Origin: Anthostomella pinea
Lineage: Eukaryota; Ascomycota; Sordariomycetes; Xylariales; Xylariaceae
Reading direction: 5' to 3'
Length of the DNA stretch: 64,000 bases
Assembly (NCBI GenBank): GCA_963556695.1
Contig: CAUWAG010000003.1
Location: 4,092,001 to 4,156,000 of the forward strand
Below are positions 43,736 to 55,400 of this stretch, in pieces. Numbering within the stretch: position 1 is the first letter of the stretch; each line of letters begins with the position of its first letter. A model generated the notes under the pieces. It worked only from the letters and a program-made list of their open reading frames with translations. It did not search any database and was not told the DNA's origin. The position numbers were made by a program, and so were the translations under genes.

Positions 43736-46700
43736 AGTCTCTCGAGTTGAGCAGGAACATCCAGATCATGCTTTAGACCTGGTCCATATGGATACAGCCA
43801 AGCACTCTGTCCAAGGCTATGATGGTTCTCTCTATGCCACCGTATTTGTGGATGGCAAGTCTCGTTTGAGGGAGTACTGCCCTCACGAGAAGAAAGGGGA
43901 AGCTTCCGACCAAGCCATTCGCTACTGTGAATACGCTCACACCCAGTACGGGCGTTATCCGAAGCGATTCCGAATGGATGGTGGTTCTGAATACGCGAGA
44001 TTCAAGCAATGGGAAGCTGAACGTGGTATCCTGTTCGAAGTCAGTGCTCCATACACTCCCGAGCAGAACGGAGTGGCTGAGAGACCCTTTGGCGTTATAC
44101 ACGCTCTCATTCGCAGTATTATGAAGGATTCCGGGCTACCTGAAGCCCTTTGGCCGGTAGTTGGACCTGCCGTATGTGATAGGCTCAATGTGAGCTATAC
44201 ATCTTTCCTCCAGGGCGTTAAGAAGACTCCCTTTGAAGTTTTCTTTGACGATCTGAACCCTGGAAAGGATAACAAGCCTGATTTGACGAATTTACTGTCA
44301 ATCGGGCAGGCCGCTGTGGTCCATTTGCCGCAGCAGCGCCGCCCTAAGGGAGACAAGACCACTCCACACGCAAGGAGAGGTCGTATTCTTCGTTCCCTTG
44401 GTTCCAACCAGTACCAGGTGTATCTTACACACCTGAGAAAGGTTGTAGTTACTGCCCATCTTGAGATTTTGGATGGGTATGTACTTTCAAGGGATTTGAT
44501 CCACATCTTTCCAAACTTCTGTGGTACACTCGATGACTATGAGACAACCAGACCCGATGCTGAAGATCTGCCAGCGCCGTCTTCACCAGAGGGCGCTCAC
44601 GATCCTCTCACCCCAACCAGTTGTCACGTTAGGGACCCCTCTTGGGTCCCCTTACGCTTCTGATAATGATGATGGTCATCATTCTGACTCTGGATATAGC
44701 AACCCTGAGCCTAGTACTGCTCTAGCTGACTCGATTCTTCTATCATCTGAACCACCTCGTCAAGAAGTAGCCCCAACGGCTGCTCCGAGGTCAAGAATCC
44801 AATCAGGGCTCAACCCAGAGAATGTACTCTCCGGAGGGCGCACTCGGAGGACTCACAACCACTACGTGGCGGAGTCTTCTACCCCTGGCATATCTCCACA
44901 TGTTACAATCTGTTGGATAACAGGGGTCATGAAGATGAGCCGAGTCTGACCGGAAAAACCACGGTACGGCGGAGATGACCAGCACCAAACTGGGAACCGA
45001 TCAGGGGCACCTGAACAGACAGAACAGATACAACACACTACATGCAATACACGAAGAATCACCCTCCAATCACTGAACTCGCTTGAATCTAACACAATCG
45101 AGGCATCTTATGCCAATTGGCCGTCTTCTGACCCTGATCAGGCACTTCCCCGTAATGACGAGCCTTCTAGCTACAAGGAAGCCATGGAGTCTGCTGAGGC
45201 ACCTCAATGGCTGGATGGCACTCACACAGAGATACAGGCGTTGCTGTGCAATAATACCTTCATTCCTTTGTAGAGGTCTGATCTGCCTGCTGGGCGTAAA
45301 ACTCTCTCTAGCCGCAATGTCTATAAGCGGAAGAGGGACTCTGACAGCAACACCTCTCGGTACAAGGCTAGGGTGGTTGTACGAGGCTTCATGCAACGCT
45401 ATGGCCTTGACTATTTTGAAACCCAGGCCTCAGGCGCTCGTACTACCACCTGGAGGCTCCTTCTAGCCATTGCTGCCGTTCTGGACTGGGAAATTGACCA
45501 GATGGATGCTGTATCTGCCTTCTTGATGGGAGAACTGGATGAAGAGATTTTTATGGAGACGCCTGATGGTCTCTCTGACTTCTTTGAGATGTATCCAGAT
45601 GAGAATACCATTAACTGGAGACCTGGCATGATTATGAAGCTTGCGAAACCGTTATATGGGCTCAAGCAGAGCCCAAGGCAGTGGCAGAAGCGCATTCGCA
45701 GCGCTCTGAAGGACCTTGAATTCGACCCCCTGGTCTCTGACAACGCAGTCTATGTCAACATCAGCCATGGCATTATAGTGATCAGCTATGTCGACGATTT
45801 CTTCATTTTGGGGGCTAATCGTGACGGGATCGCTGCCTTCAAGAAGGAACTAGGTTCTACATTTGAGATGAAGGACATGGGAGCTGCTGAACACTTCTTA
45901 GGAGTCCATATTGTCAGAAACCGAGCTGAGAGGACGTTATATCTCTCTCAACAGACGTATGTGAGAAGGACTGTGGAGGCGTTTGACCAGCAGAACACTG
46001 GCAAGATGAACGTGCCGATATCTCCTCAAGCAGTGGAACAGATGGAGTCCCTGGACAATGACCTTGAGGTCGATACCCGTCCTATTCAGACATACCAGTC
46101 CCTGATCGGTTCCAAGAACTTCCCCGCGTCGTATACGAGACCAGATATTGCACACTCTATGGGTGTTCTCTCGCGATACCTTCACAACCCTGGCTCAGCC
46201 CAATATAAGGCCGCTCTGGGCCTACTTCGCTATTTGTGGCACTCTCAAGATCTTGGGATCAAATTTGGAGGTCCCGAATATGTCAGGAAGACCCCTCAGG
46301 AGGTCCTTAAGATGATTCCGGATCTGCTGGTTGGTTACTGTGATGCCAGCTATGCTAGAAGCATCAAAACCAGCGCCAAATCCACCTCAGGCTACCTGTT
46401 CACGTTTGCTGGGGGCGCTGTCTCCTGGGCATCCAAGCTGCAGACTGTTGTGGCTCAGTCTACTGTAGAATCGGAGTACTATGCACTCTCTGAAGCCGTC
46501 AAAGAGGCTGCCTGGCTACGAGAACTGATGCTGGAACTTGGTTTCACTCTGAATGCTATCAACATCCATTCAGACAGTGCTAGAGCTACTAATTTGGCTC
46601 AGAACACTGAATTCCATCGTCGAACTAAGCACATTCGAGTCAGGGAACACTACATTCGTCAGGAGATCTTGGAAGGCCATATACGGCTCTCTTTCCTTGG

Positions 46701-46800
46701 AACCAATGAAATGCCTGCAGACGGTCTCACCAAAGCTTTGACAAAGGCAAGGTTCTTCAAGTTTCTGGAGTTGCTAGGACTGGTTCATGTAGAGGGGTGA
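43736..46800 (+). mobile_element. Copia-type retrotransposon fragment B: integrase, reverse transcriptase, RNase H (degenerate)
   Basis: The plus strand carries the integrase core (LVHMDTAKHSVQGYDGSLYATVFVDGKSR, YTPEQNGVAERPFGV) from ~43,740 to 44,663, with a frame change near 44,640. A degraded stretch has a stop (TAG near 45,272 in NNTFIPL*RSDLPAGRK). Then an open 45,373-46,800 segment carries the RT (ARVVVRGFMQRYGLDYFETQ, QMDAVSAFLMGELDEEIFMETP, LYGLKQSPRQW, YVDDF) and RNase H (GYCDASYARS, STVESEYYALSEAVKEAAWLRELM, TKHIRVREHYIR). Integrase differs clearly from fragment A, so the two are different Copia lineages. Gag, protease and the 5' LTR are missing. It cannot be autonomous. Confidence 0.85.
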
Positions 46801-46838
46801 TATTATGGTTATGTTAATTCCCTCAGTCTGAGAGGGCG

Positions 46839-47034
46839 TGTTGGATTCTGGGCTACGTTAGCCCATCCATAGTCATCCTTCAGGATCACCATCCCCATTT
46901 GTGACTCTGTCATATACGTGGCCAAAATAAGGCCACGTATCCTTTCCTTTAGTATCTTGGATATATATAGGGCCATTCCGGCCGCTTCAGAGTAGCTGGA
47001 ATTCCTCTCCTTAATAGAACACTTTTTTTAGTCA
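46839..47034 (+). repeat. 3' LTR of Copia fragment B
   Basis: After the polypurine tract (GAGAGGGCG) the LTR starts TGTTGGATTC and ends ..TTTTTTTAGTCA, with a TATA-like GGATATATATAGGG inside and an internal inverted repeat (TACGTGGCC AAAATAA GGCCACGTA). About 196 bp. The 5' partner LTR was not found in the window. Confidence 0.75.
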
Positions 47035-48028
47035 TTCATGTCTGAACGGTCCGCAAGAGTTCGGTTTGAAGGTATTGTGACCGACATAAAAGCTCTCACT
47101 TGTGGGCTACCACAAGGCTCACCAGCTTCTCCAATCCTTTATATGCTGTATACAGAGCCAATCTGTGCCCGACTCGGTATGAAAAGGAGACGCTTTGGAT
47201 ATGCAGACGACGTAGCGACTCTCTGTATTGGAAAGGACCTTAAAGAAACAGCCAAAGAGGCTTCTGAAAATCTTTACCTGCTCAACCAATGGGGACATAA
47301 AAATGCTATTGAATTTGATCCCGACAAAACCGAGATTATGCACTTCTCACGGAAAAAGAACTCAGACAATCCTCCGGTCCGCCACGGGACAATAAACAGA
47401 ACAGCAAAGAACTCTATGCAATGGCTGGGTGTCTTTCTGGATAGAAAACTGAACTTTAAAGATCACGTTTCCTACTGGGCCAAGAAAGCTAGTAGGGTAG
47501 CAAACCACCTTCGAGGACTATGCAACACAGTCAAAGGACTTCCAGTAAAGTCAACCAAGAGGGCTGTGAAAACTTGTGTTATTCTTATTCTTACACATGG
47601 CCTGGAGGCCTGGTACCCAGGAATGGAAAAAATTGGGAGCTTAGGTGGGACATCAGCATGTCGCATTAAAGGGCTTATTGGAACGATAGATGCTGTACTA
47701 CGAACGGCAATCAGAGCTATCCTGCTGGTCTGGAAAACACACTCTGGACATATCCTACACTTTGAATCACAGATTCCTCCAGCAGGAATTCTTGCAGAGT
47801 CAATAAGAAGACGTCACGGCCTCCGACTCGGACGAGTAGACCAGAGACACCCTCTTGTTGGCAGGCTCCAAATACAAGCTCGCAAAGAACCAACAAGGCT
47901 ACAAAGGAGCTTCCAATTAGTCCCTAACTTCCAGAGACCAATACTTACCAAGCCATCATGGAAGAAGCTACCAGTCCGTAAAGACAAGGACAAAGAAACA
48001 GAGCTCTTCAAGCAATGGTTACAGGAGT
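47035..48028 (+). mobile_element. LINE fragment: reverse transcriptase to pre-RNase H region
   Basis: An open frame of about 330 codons matches the middle of LINE ORF2 at 52.3-57.7 kb (SFMSERSARVRFEG.. CGLPQGSP.. FGYADDVATLC.. ETELFKQWLQE). It is truncated at both ends. The YADD active site is kept (YADD VATL). It starts exactly where the Copia LTR ends and stops abruptly at 48,028. Compared with the intact LINE it shows many C-to-T/G-to-A type changes. The frame continues 25 codons into unrelated sequence. Confidence 0.85.
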
Positions 48029-48669
48029 ACGCCCGCGCCGGCAGTGAGAGGGTCGTGTGGGATATTCATGGGAGCAGTGGTTTCCCAGCATTCAAGAGTT
48101 GAGCTACCATTTTGAGCACTGAGCGCAGTGATATTAAACCGAAGTGCTAATAACAATGGAACGTAAAACAATAGAAGGATATTGACATATTCGATCTGCA
48201 TAATGTGCTTTGTTGTAGTAGGAACAGTGTGTAGGGAAGATTTTTTTTAGTTGTAAAAGTTACCAATTTGAAACCCAGTCGTTTGTACACTCTCAGATAT
48301 TTTGCAGTCGCGATATTGATATATGTTTTCCAATATCTCGCTTGCGACTCTTATTGGTTCCATAACATTAGATCGACTGAGTTTTCAGTGCGTTCGTTAG
48401 GTTGCACAAGTTAATGTTGGTGGTTAAAGTTAAATGTGTTGGTGTGAAGGTGTTATAAAACAAGCTACGACCTCCACGAAAGCTACCTGGCAAGCACATG
48501 TTTGCAAATACTACCGCAGCTAACCATGTTTATTCTGCCTTGGATTGGAGATTCCGACAACGTTCGTTCTTGACTGTCTCTATCTTCTCAATCTGGATCG
48601 GAGTCCTAAGGAAATACCTAAGTGGGTTCCCTTTCTTACTGCATCTAATAGCTTTTCGGCACCACATAC
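48029..48669. other. Unassigned sequence between LINE fragment and tandem repeat
   Basis: 640 bp. Codons directly after the LINE fragment (YARAGSERVVWDIHGSSGFPAFKS, stop at about 48,102) could be the end of some other gene, but I cannot assign it. The remainder is AT-richer and non-coding. Confidence 0.35.
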
Positions 48670-49179
48670 AAACAAGCAAACAAGCAAACAAGCAAACAAG
48701 CAAACAAGCAAACAAGCAAACAAGCAAACAAGCAAACAAGCAAACAAGCAAACAAGCAAACAAGCAAACAAGCAAACAAGCAAACAAGCAAACAAGCAAA
48801 CAAGCAAACAAGCAAACAAGCAAACAAGCAAACAAGCAAACAAGCAAACAAGCAAACAAGCAAACAAGCAAACAAGCAAACAAGCAAACAAGCAAACAAG
48901 CAAACAAGCAAACAAGCAAACAAGCAAACAAGCAAACAAGCAAACAAGCAAACAAGCAAACAAGCAAACAAGCAAACAAGCAAACAAGCAAACAAGCAAA
49001 CAAGCAAACAAGCAAACAAGCAAACAAGCAAACAAGCAAACAAGCAAACAAGCAAACAAGCAAACAAGCAAACAAGCAAACAACAAGCAAACAAGCAAAC
49101 AAGCAAACAAGCAAACAAGCAAACAAGCAAACAAGCAAACAAGCAAACAAGCAAACAACAAGCAAACAAGCAAACAAGC
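48670..49179. repeat. (AAACAAGC)n tandem array, about 63 units
   Basis: 510 bp of the 8-mer AAACAAGC, practically perfect. Two units, near 49,081 and 49,156, carry a 3 bp insertion (AAACAACAAGC). Because 8 is not a multiple of 3 and neither strand contains a stop word, all six frames are open throughout. The forward frames read cyclic forms of KQTSKQAN and the reverse frames of VCLFACLL. Open frames here are therefore uninformative, although one from ATG at 48498 (271 codons) could be translated if transcribed. Confidence 0.95.
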
Positions 49180-49521
49180 ACCATCCAATGCGCTACCGTA
49201 CAATCTGCTCCACATGGCAACTCCCATATGAGCAAATCCAGAAACAAAATACCCTCGCAGCTATGAGAAGTACTACTAGCATTACTAAAATCTTGTCGAC
49301 CACTCATGAATGAATTCCGACTTTCGGCGTATGTGGGATAAGGCATTGCCAACATGCTGCCGTCTCATGACACTTTAGTATATATGATAAGACTCTCCCA
49401 TTATTTTTCTGTATACGACTACATACTGCGACCACAGAATCGAGATTGGTTTTGTGACATATCAGCGCGGACTCTGGCATTTGAGCATCTAAAAATACTG
49501 TTAATCTTCCTAATCGCCACT
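49180..49521. other. Short spacer before the aldehyde dehydrogenase gene, no gene seen
   Basis: About 340 bp, AT-richer, no recognised feature besides leader-like sequence. Confidence 0.4.
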
Positions 49522-51178
49522 ATGTCTCTGTTCACAGAATTGGAGACGCCAGTCACTGGCATCTACACCCAGCCTACAGGCCTGTAAGTTGACATCAATG
49601 CCGTCTCTGTCTTTTTAATACATTTGTTATATTATATTTTCTTTATACCCTCCTTATTTTTAGCGGTCAGTCACTAAGGCTCTACTGATAGGTGGATTAA
49701 TAACAAATGGGTCGAGGCCATAGGAAAGAACAGCTTCGAAGTCATAAACCCTGCTACAGAAGAGGTTATTTACTCGGTCTCTGAAGCCACCGACAAGGAC
49801 GTAGAAAAGGCCGTATCGGCCGCACGAAGAGCATTTGAAGGTTGTTGGCGCACCACCACACCCCAACAACGGGGAATCCACCTCACGAATCTCGCTCAGA
49901 TATGCGAGAAGAACATAGACAACCTGGCTGCCATCGAATGTCTTGAGAGCGGAAAGTCTATCTTGACAGCCAAAGAGGAAATCATTGCCGTTATCGGCTG
50001 CCTCAGATATTACGGCGGCTGGGCCGACAAGATTGAGGGCAAGACTCTCGACATAAACCCAGAAACAATGCACTACACCAGACAGGAGCCGGTATGTTAC
50101 ATGCTAGAGTAGGCTCAAGAAGGAGTGGGAGTAACTGACGTTTCGAAGCTCGGTGTCTGTGGCCAAATCATCCCGTGGAACTTCCCAATGCTGATGTTGG
50201 CCTTCAAGATTGGACCAGCGCTTGCCGCGGGTAACACAGTTGTTGTGAAGACCGCAGAGCAAATGCCGCTCGGGGCGCTTATTTTCGCCGACTACGTTAA
50301 GCAAGCTGGTTTCCCTCCTGGCGTGCTGAACATCCTTTCTGGCTTCGGCAAGGTTGCTGGTGCTGCCATCTCCTCCCATATGGGAATCGACAAGGTAGCA
50401 TTCACCGGTTCCACCGCTGTCGGGCGTACCATCATGAAGGCGGCAGCAATGTCCAACCTGAAGCAAGTGACCCTGGAACTTGGGGGGAAGTCGCCAAATA
50501 TCGTCTTTAGTGACGCCGACATCGAACAGGCAGTCTCCTGGGTCAGCTTCGGCATTTACTATAACCAAGGTCAGTGTTGTTGTGCCGGTTCTCGCGTTTA
50601 CGTGCAGGAGAGCGTTTACGACGTTTTCATTGAAGCATTCAAAAAGCGGGCTCAGGCAATCTGCGTTGGAGACCCCTTCGATGCAAAGACATTCCAGGGC
50701 CCTCAAGTCAGCCAGCGGCAGTTCGACAGAATCATGGGATACATCGAGGAGGGCAAGAAAGAGCGGTGCAAAGGTCGAGACCGGGGGCGAGCGACACGGA
50801 AGCAAAGGTTACTTCATCCAACCAACCATCTTCAGCAATGTCACTGCAGATATAAAGATCATGCAAGAGGAGATATTCGGTCCCGTTGTTGCCGTCGCCA
50901 AGTTCAAGACAGAAGAGGAGGTCATCAAGATGAGTAATGACAGCCCATATGGTCTGGCGGCAGGCGTCCACACAAACGATCTCAATACCGCCATCCGGGT
51001 CAGCAACTCCTTGCTTGCCGGTACCGTCTGGGTCAACTGCTATACCATGGTGTATCACCAACAGCCATTTGGTGGATATAAGCAGAGTGGCATCGGTCGC
51101 GAGCTTGGCGAGGCGGCGCTGGCAAACTATACACAAACTAAGTCGGTTACGATTCGCCTAGGCGGTGCCCTATTCTAA
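49522..51178 (+). pseudogene. Aldehyde dehydrogenase gene with one frameshift
   Basis: Exons 49522-49583, 49692-50091 and 50149-51178. The product starts MSLFTELETPVTGIYTQPTGLWINNKWVEA. Family motifs are intact: [37 protein letters not shown], the general-base Glu in [10 protein letters not shown], the catalytic Cys in [21 protein letters not shown], and PFGGYKQSGIGRELGE. One extra A in AAGAAAGAGC near 50,757-50,762 shifts the frame (expected [18 protein letters not shown]). Both halves are otherwise well preserved, so this is either a very young pseudogene or a sequence error. If corrected, the protein would be about 496 residues, the usual length. It sits between the tandem repeat and the intact LINE. 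Confidence 0.8.
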
Positions 51179-52258
51179 GTCATGCGTCAAAGGAGGCCCG
51201 ACTTACGTGGTAGTTCTAGTCTATCATTTCGTTATCAAGGAAGCACGTGTTACAATGTTCAACTCTCTATTCGCTAGCTTGGTTTTACTCTCGCTTAGTT
51301 CGTATACTCTCATACTACGAAGAATCTGTTGAACGGCCGAGGATGCCAAGGGGTATCACTTGAGGACTCCTTGCAGTTAGGATGGACCCACAGTGGAAGG
51401 GGTATACCTGGTCAGATTTCTGCAATGGAGGACAGAAAGACAGATTAAAACACACATCAGAATCGACCATACGTTTTACGTGACAGAATCAAACAAGGCC
51501 ATCCGGTGAAATGTTACTGAATAATGTGCCAGCTATGCGCATGTAAGAGGAGTTGGTGCGAGCTAGATAGGCATGTTGTAGGAACAGGCTTGAACGTTCA
51601 ATCATAATACTCGAGTATTGGGTCAAGGTCATGATGTTGCTGATGGGTTGGATTGGGAGGTCTAGCTGGACCTGAAGGTCTAGCTAAGTGACCTCGCAAC
51701 CCGGTATCTAATCTCTTATCTAATCATACATGTGGTGGGTCTTGACAGGGGAGGAGATATGTAACGTCTACATAACAATAGTAAAAGCAGAAGGCGAAAG
51801 AATAGGCAAGCAACTATCAGTTCAGAAAGCCTTAGGGAAGGTGCTATCTAGAGAACGTCGACGCTGCTTCCCGCCGCGTCCAGCTGACCATCTAGATCAA
51901 GGATAACAAACCCAGGCAAGACCGCGAGGCTAGCTCTGCTTCTCCGTACCGTACCAGTTCACAAAGTGTCTCACTTAGCTGTAGAGAACCACCCATCCAT
52001 ACCACCTGAAATTTTCATCGGCCTGGGCTTCATCCTTCATCGAGTCGTTCCCTCTTTCTTCCTAGGTGCTGATCACGCTATTGAACATTAGACATAAGCT
52101 CTTCTACTTTCACTAGCCAGCTCATGCACGAGATAATGCGCCAGAGATGACTATCGGTAGTATTTATAAAAACAACCCACCGGTACGCTTGGCTCAATCA
52201 TGCCAGGCTACCACAGGCTTCAGTTGGCTAAGATGCTTAGATTGATCACTGAGGTAGA
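51179..52258. other. Intergenic, no gene seen
   Basis: 1.1 kb. Its last 35 bp (52,224-52,258, TTGGCTAAGATGCTTAG..) are similar to 59,371-59,406. Confidence 0.45.
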
Positions 52259-52453
52259 GTTTGTTTGTTTGTTTTGTATTTAACGTGGGGGTAGCTCCTC
52301 AGTAGTGCAAACCACGCCTCCCAGAGCCTCTGCATCGCAGGGTTGTGGAGGTCTCAAGATAATAAGTACAGTCAGTCCCGCTCACGGGCCCATCCCCGTT
52401 GTTGCGGCGGTATGACCTTGGGGTCATCCATCTGGTCCTTCAAGGAAGGCTAT

Positions 52454-55400
52454 CTATCGGGGGCAGATTGTTGAAAAGAACTTGCTCTTCTCCACGAATT
52501 TTGCCCATTCTGTGCTCCTCTCCCCTAAGTATTGTAAACAAGCTGCCCTAGGCGAATGCCTAGGCAGTAGCCGATTTTTCCCCAGCCTCTTACAAAAGAA
52601 AATGTGTTGTGGTGTTTTCTTCTCACCACAGCTGCAGTGATCATTTGAATCTGTGTGCCCAAAGCGTTCATGGTATCTGGCAAAGTCGCCATGTCCAGAT
52701 CTGGCCGCTAGAAGTCTGTGTAAAGTACTCCTCTTAAAAGATATAAGGTCTCTTTCAGTTACTGCATGTGAGTATACTTCTTGATACCTAGATTCTGATT
52801 GGTCTTTCCACCATTGGTTGAACTCTTTCTTGCCCTGTCTTTTGAGATCTCTCTTGACCCAAGAGATTGTAGGAAGATTTGTTGTGTCTGTTTCCAGCAT
52901 GGCACCCTCTTTTGCTAGTGTGTCGGCAGCTTCGTTGCCATCAATATCTCTGTGTCCAGGAATCCATTTGACGGTCACTCCAGGAGTGTGTGCTGTGGCA
53001 AGTTCTTGAAATCGTAGAAAAATGTTTTGTGATGTCTCGGGTGGAGTCCCATTGAGCCCATCTACCACTGACGTGTTGTCCAGGCAGACATATAGCTGTT
53101 TTCCGTGTCCAGTTGCCCTGGCTGCTGCAAGACCTTGGAGAGCACCATGGACTTCAGCATCTACTACTTCTGCTTGTAGAAGTCTGCCCCTTCCCCGGTA
53201 TACTTCTTGTGTAGTGCCGCCTTTCCTGATGGTATAACCCCATCCAGTGCGGATTGTGCCTTGGTCATCCAACTGTGATCCATCTGAGTAGATGACAAGG
53301 TCAGTGTTCACGTTTCTCTCTTGTAACCATTGCTTGAAGAGCTCTGTTTCTTTGTCTTTGTCTTTGCGGATTGGGCGCTTCTTCCATGATGGCCTGGTAA
53401 GTATTGGTCTCTGGAAGTCAGGGACTAGCTGGAAGCTTCTTTGTAGCCTTGTTGGATCCTTGCGAGCTTGTATTTGGAGCCTGCCAACCAGAGGGTGTCT
53501 CTGATCTATTCGTCCTAGTCGGAGGCCGTGACGTCGTCTTATTGACTCTGCAAGAACTCCTGCTGGGGGAATCTGCGATTCAAAGTGTAAGATATGTCCA
53601 GGGTGTGTTTTCCAGACTGGCAAGATAGCCCTGATCGCCGTTCGTAGTACGGCATCTATTGTTCCAAGAAGCCCCTTAATGCGACATGCTGATGTCTCAC
53701 CTAAGCTCCCAGCTTTCTCGATTCCTGGGTACCAGGCCTCCAGGCCATGTGTGAGAATAGGAATAACACAAGCTTTCACAGCCCTCTTGGTTGACTTTAC
53801 TGGAAGTCCTTTGACTGTGTTGCATAGTCCTCGAAGGTGATTTGCTACCCTACTAGCTTTCTTGGCCCAGTGAGAAACATGGTCTTTGAAGTTTAGTTTC
53901 CTATCCAGAAGGACACCTAGCCATCGCATGGAATGCTTAGCTGTTTTGTTCATTGTTCTGTGGCAAACTGGGGGATTGTCTGAGTTCTTTTTCCGTGAGA
54001 AGTGCATGATCTCGGTTTTGTCGGGATCAAATTCAATAGCATTGTTATGTCCCCATTGGTTGAGCAAATGAAGGTTTTCAGAAGCCTCTGCAGCTGTTTC
54101 TTCAAGGTTCTTTCCAATGCAGAGTGTTGCTAGGTCATCTGCATATCCAAAGCGTCTTCTTTTCATGCCAAGTCGGGCACAGATTGGCTCTGTATACAGC
54201 ATGTAGAGGATTGGAGAGACTGGTGAGCCTTGTGGGAGCCCACAAGTGAGAGCTTTTATATCGGTCACAGTACCTTCAAACCGAACTCTTGCGGACCGCT
54301 CGGACATGAACGACTGGACCCATCTTATGAGAAAGCCTGGCCAGCCCTGTTCTCTCATGCGAACCACCAGCCGTCCCATTAGGGCAGCATCAAAGGCCCC
54401 TTTCACATCTGATGTGACTACCGTTGCAACGAGGCCTTGGTCAAGGGCCTGCTCAATATCGTGTATGAGTGCAGCTACCAGGTCAGTGGCAGAGCGCTTT
54501 GGTAGAGCTCCAAAATGTTGTGGGGCTAGAATTCCAAGTTTGACAACAAACCAGGTAATTCTTTTCGCAATGAGTCGTTCTAGGCCCTTGCCAAGACATG
54601 ACAGTAGCGATATTGGTCTGTAGGCCCTGGGATTGGAGTAGTCTTTCTTTCCTGGTTTTGGGATCATCACCACCTCAGCTACTTTGAATGGTTTAGGGTG
54701 GTGTCCAATCAGTAGGCAGGTCTGGAAAAGGGCTCTGATATGTTCACCAATGACTGGCCAGCAAGCTTTCAGAATCCGTACTGTGAGGGTATCTACTCCC
54801 GGGGAGTTGCTCTTGGTTCCTAAAGTGCACCCTTCAGCCTCTTCCAGTCCGACGTGGTATTCAAGGGGGATGTGTGGCTTGGGTTGTACGATCTGAGTGG
54901 ACCAGGGGTCGATGATATCGTTGTCTGAGGTACTTCGTTCAAGCGTGGCTGAGCGTAATGCATTTGCCTTGCTCTCTTGTGACTCGAATATTTGGTCTCC
55001 TATGATGATTGGAGGGGAACGCAATCCTGCTGATAACTTGTGCCAAGAGACGATTCTGTATAGGTCCTTTGGCTCAGTTGCTGAATTGATTAGAGTCTGC
55101 CAGTACTCTCTCCTAGCTTTCCGAACCACGCCGCGAAATTCCCGTCGGGCTGAATTCCGTCCTTCTTGGCTTGTAGTCTGTTTGGAAAGGGCCCTGTATG
55201 TCTGAACAGCTGCTTTGCAGTCATCATTCCACCAAGCAGTGGGCCTAGATTGACGGGGCCTCTTGCCCACTGTCCTGATACAGCCTTGGATCATGTTGAT
55301 CAGGCTTTGTGTAAAGGTGTCCACCTGGCCAGGGGATACACCCAGCCGGGGGAGTTCATGAATCCTGGTTTGGACATTATCTGCCAGCTCCTGTAGTTTA

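Noticed and set aside
48670..49179. CRISPR-like repeat array
   Set aside because: There are no spacers, the unit is 8 bp, and the genome is fungal.
48498..49355. Long open frames over the octamer array on both strands
   Set aside because: An 8-mer without stop words is open in every frame, so length carries no coding evidence.
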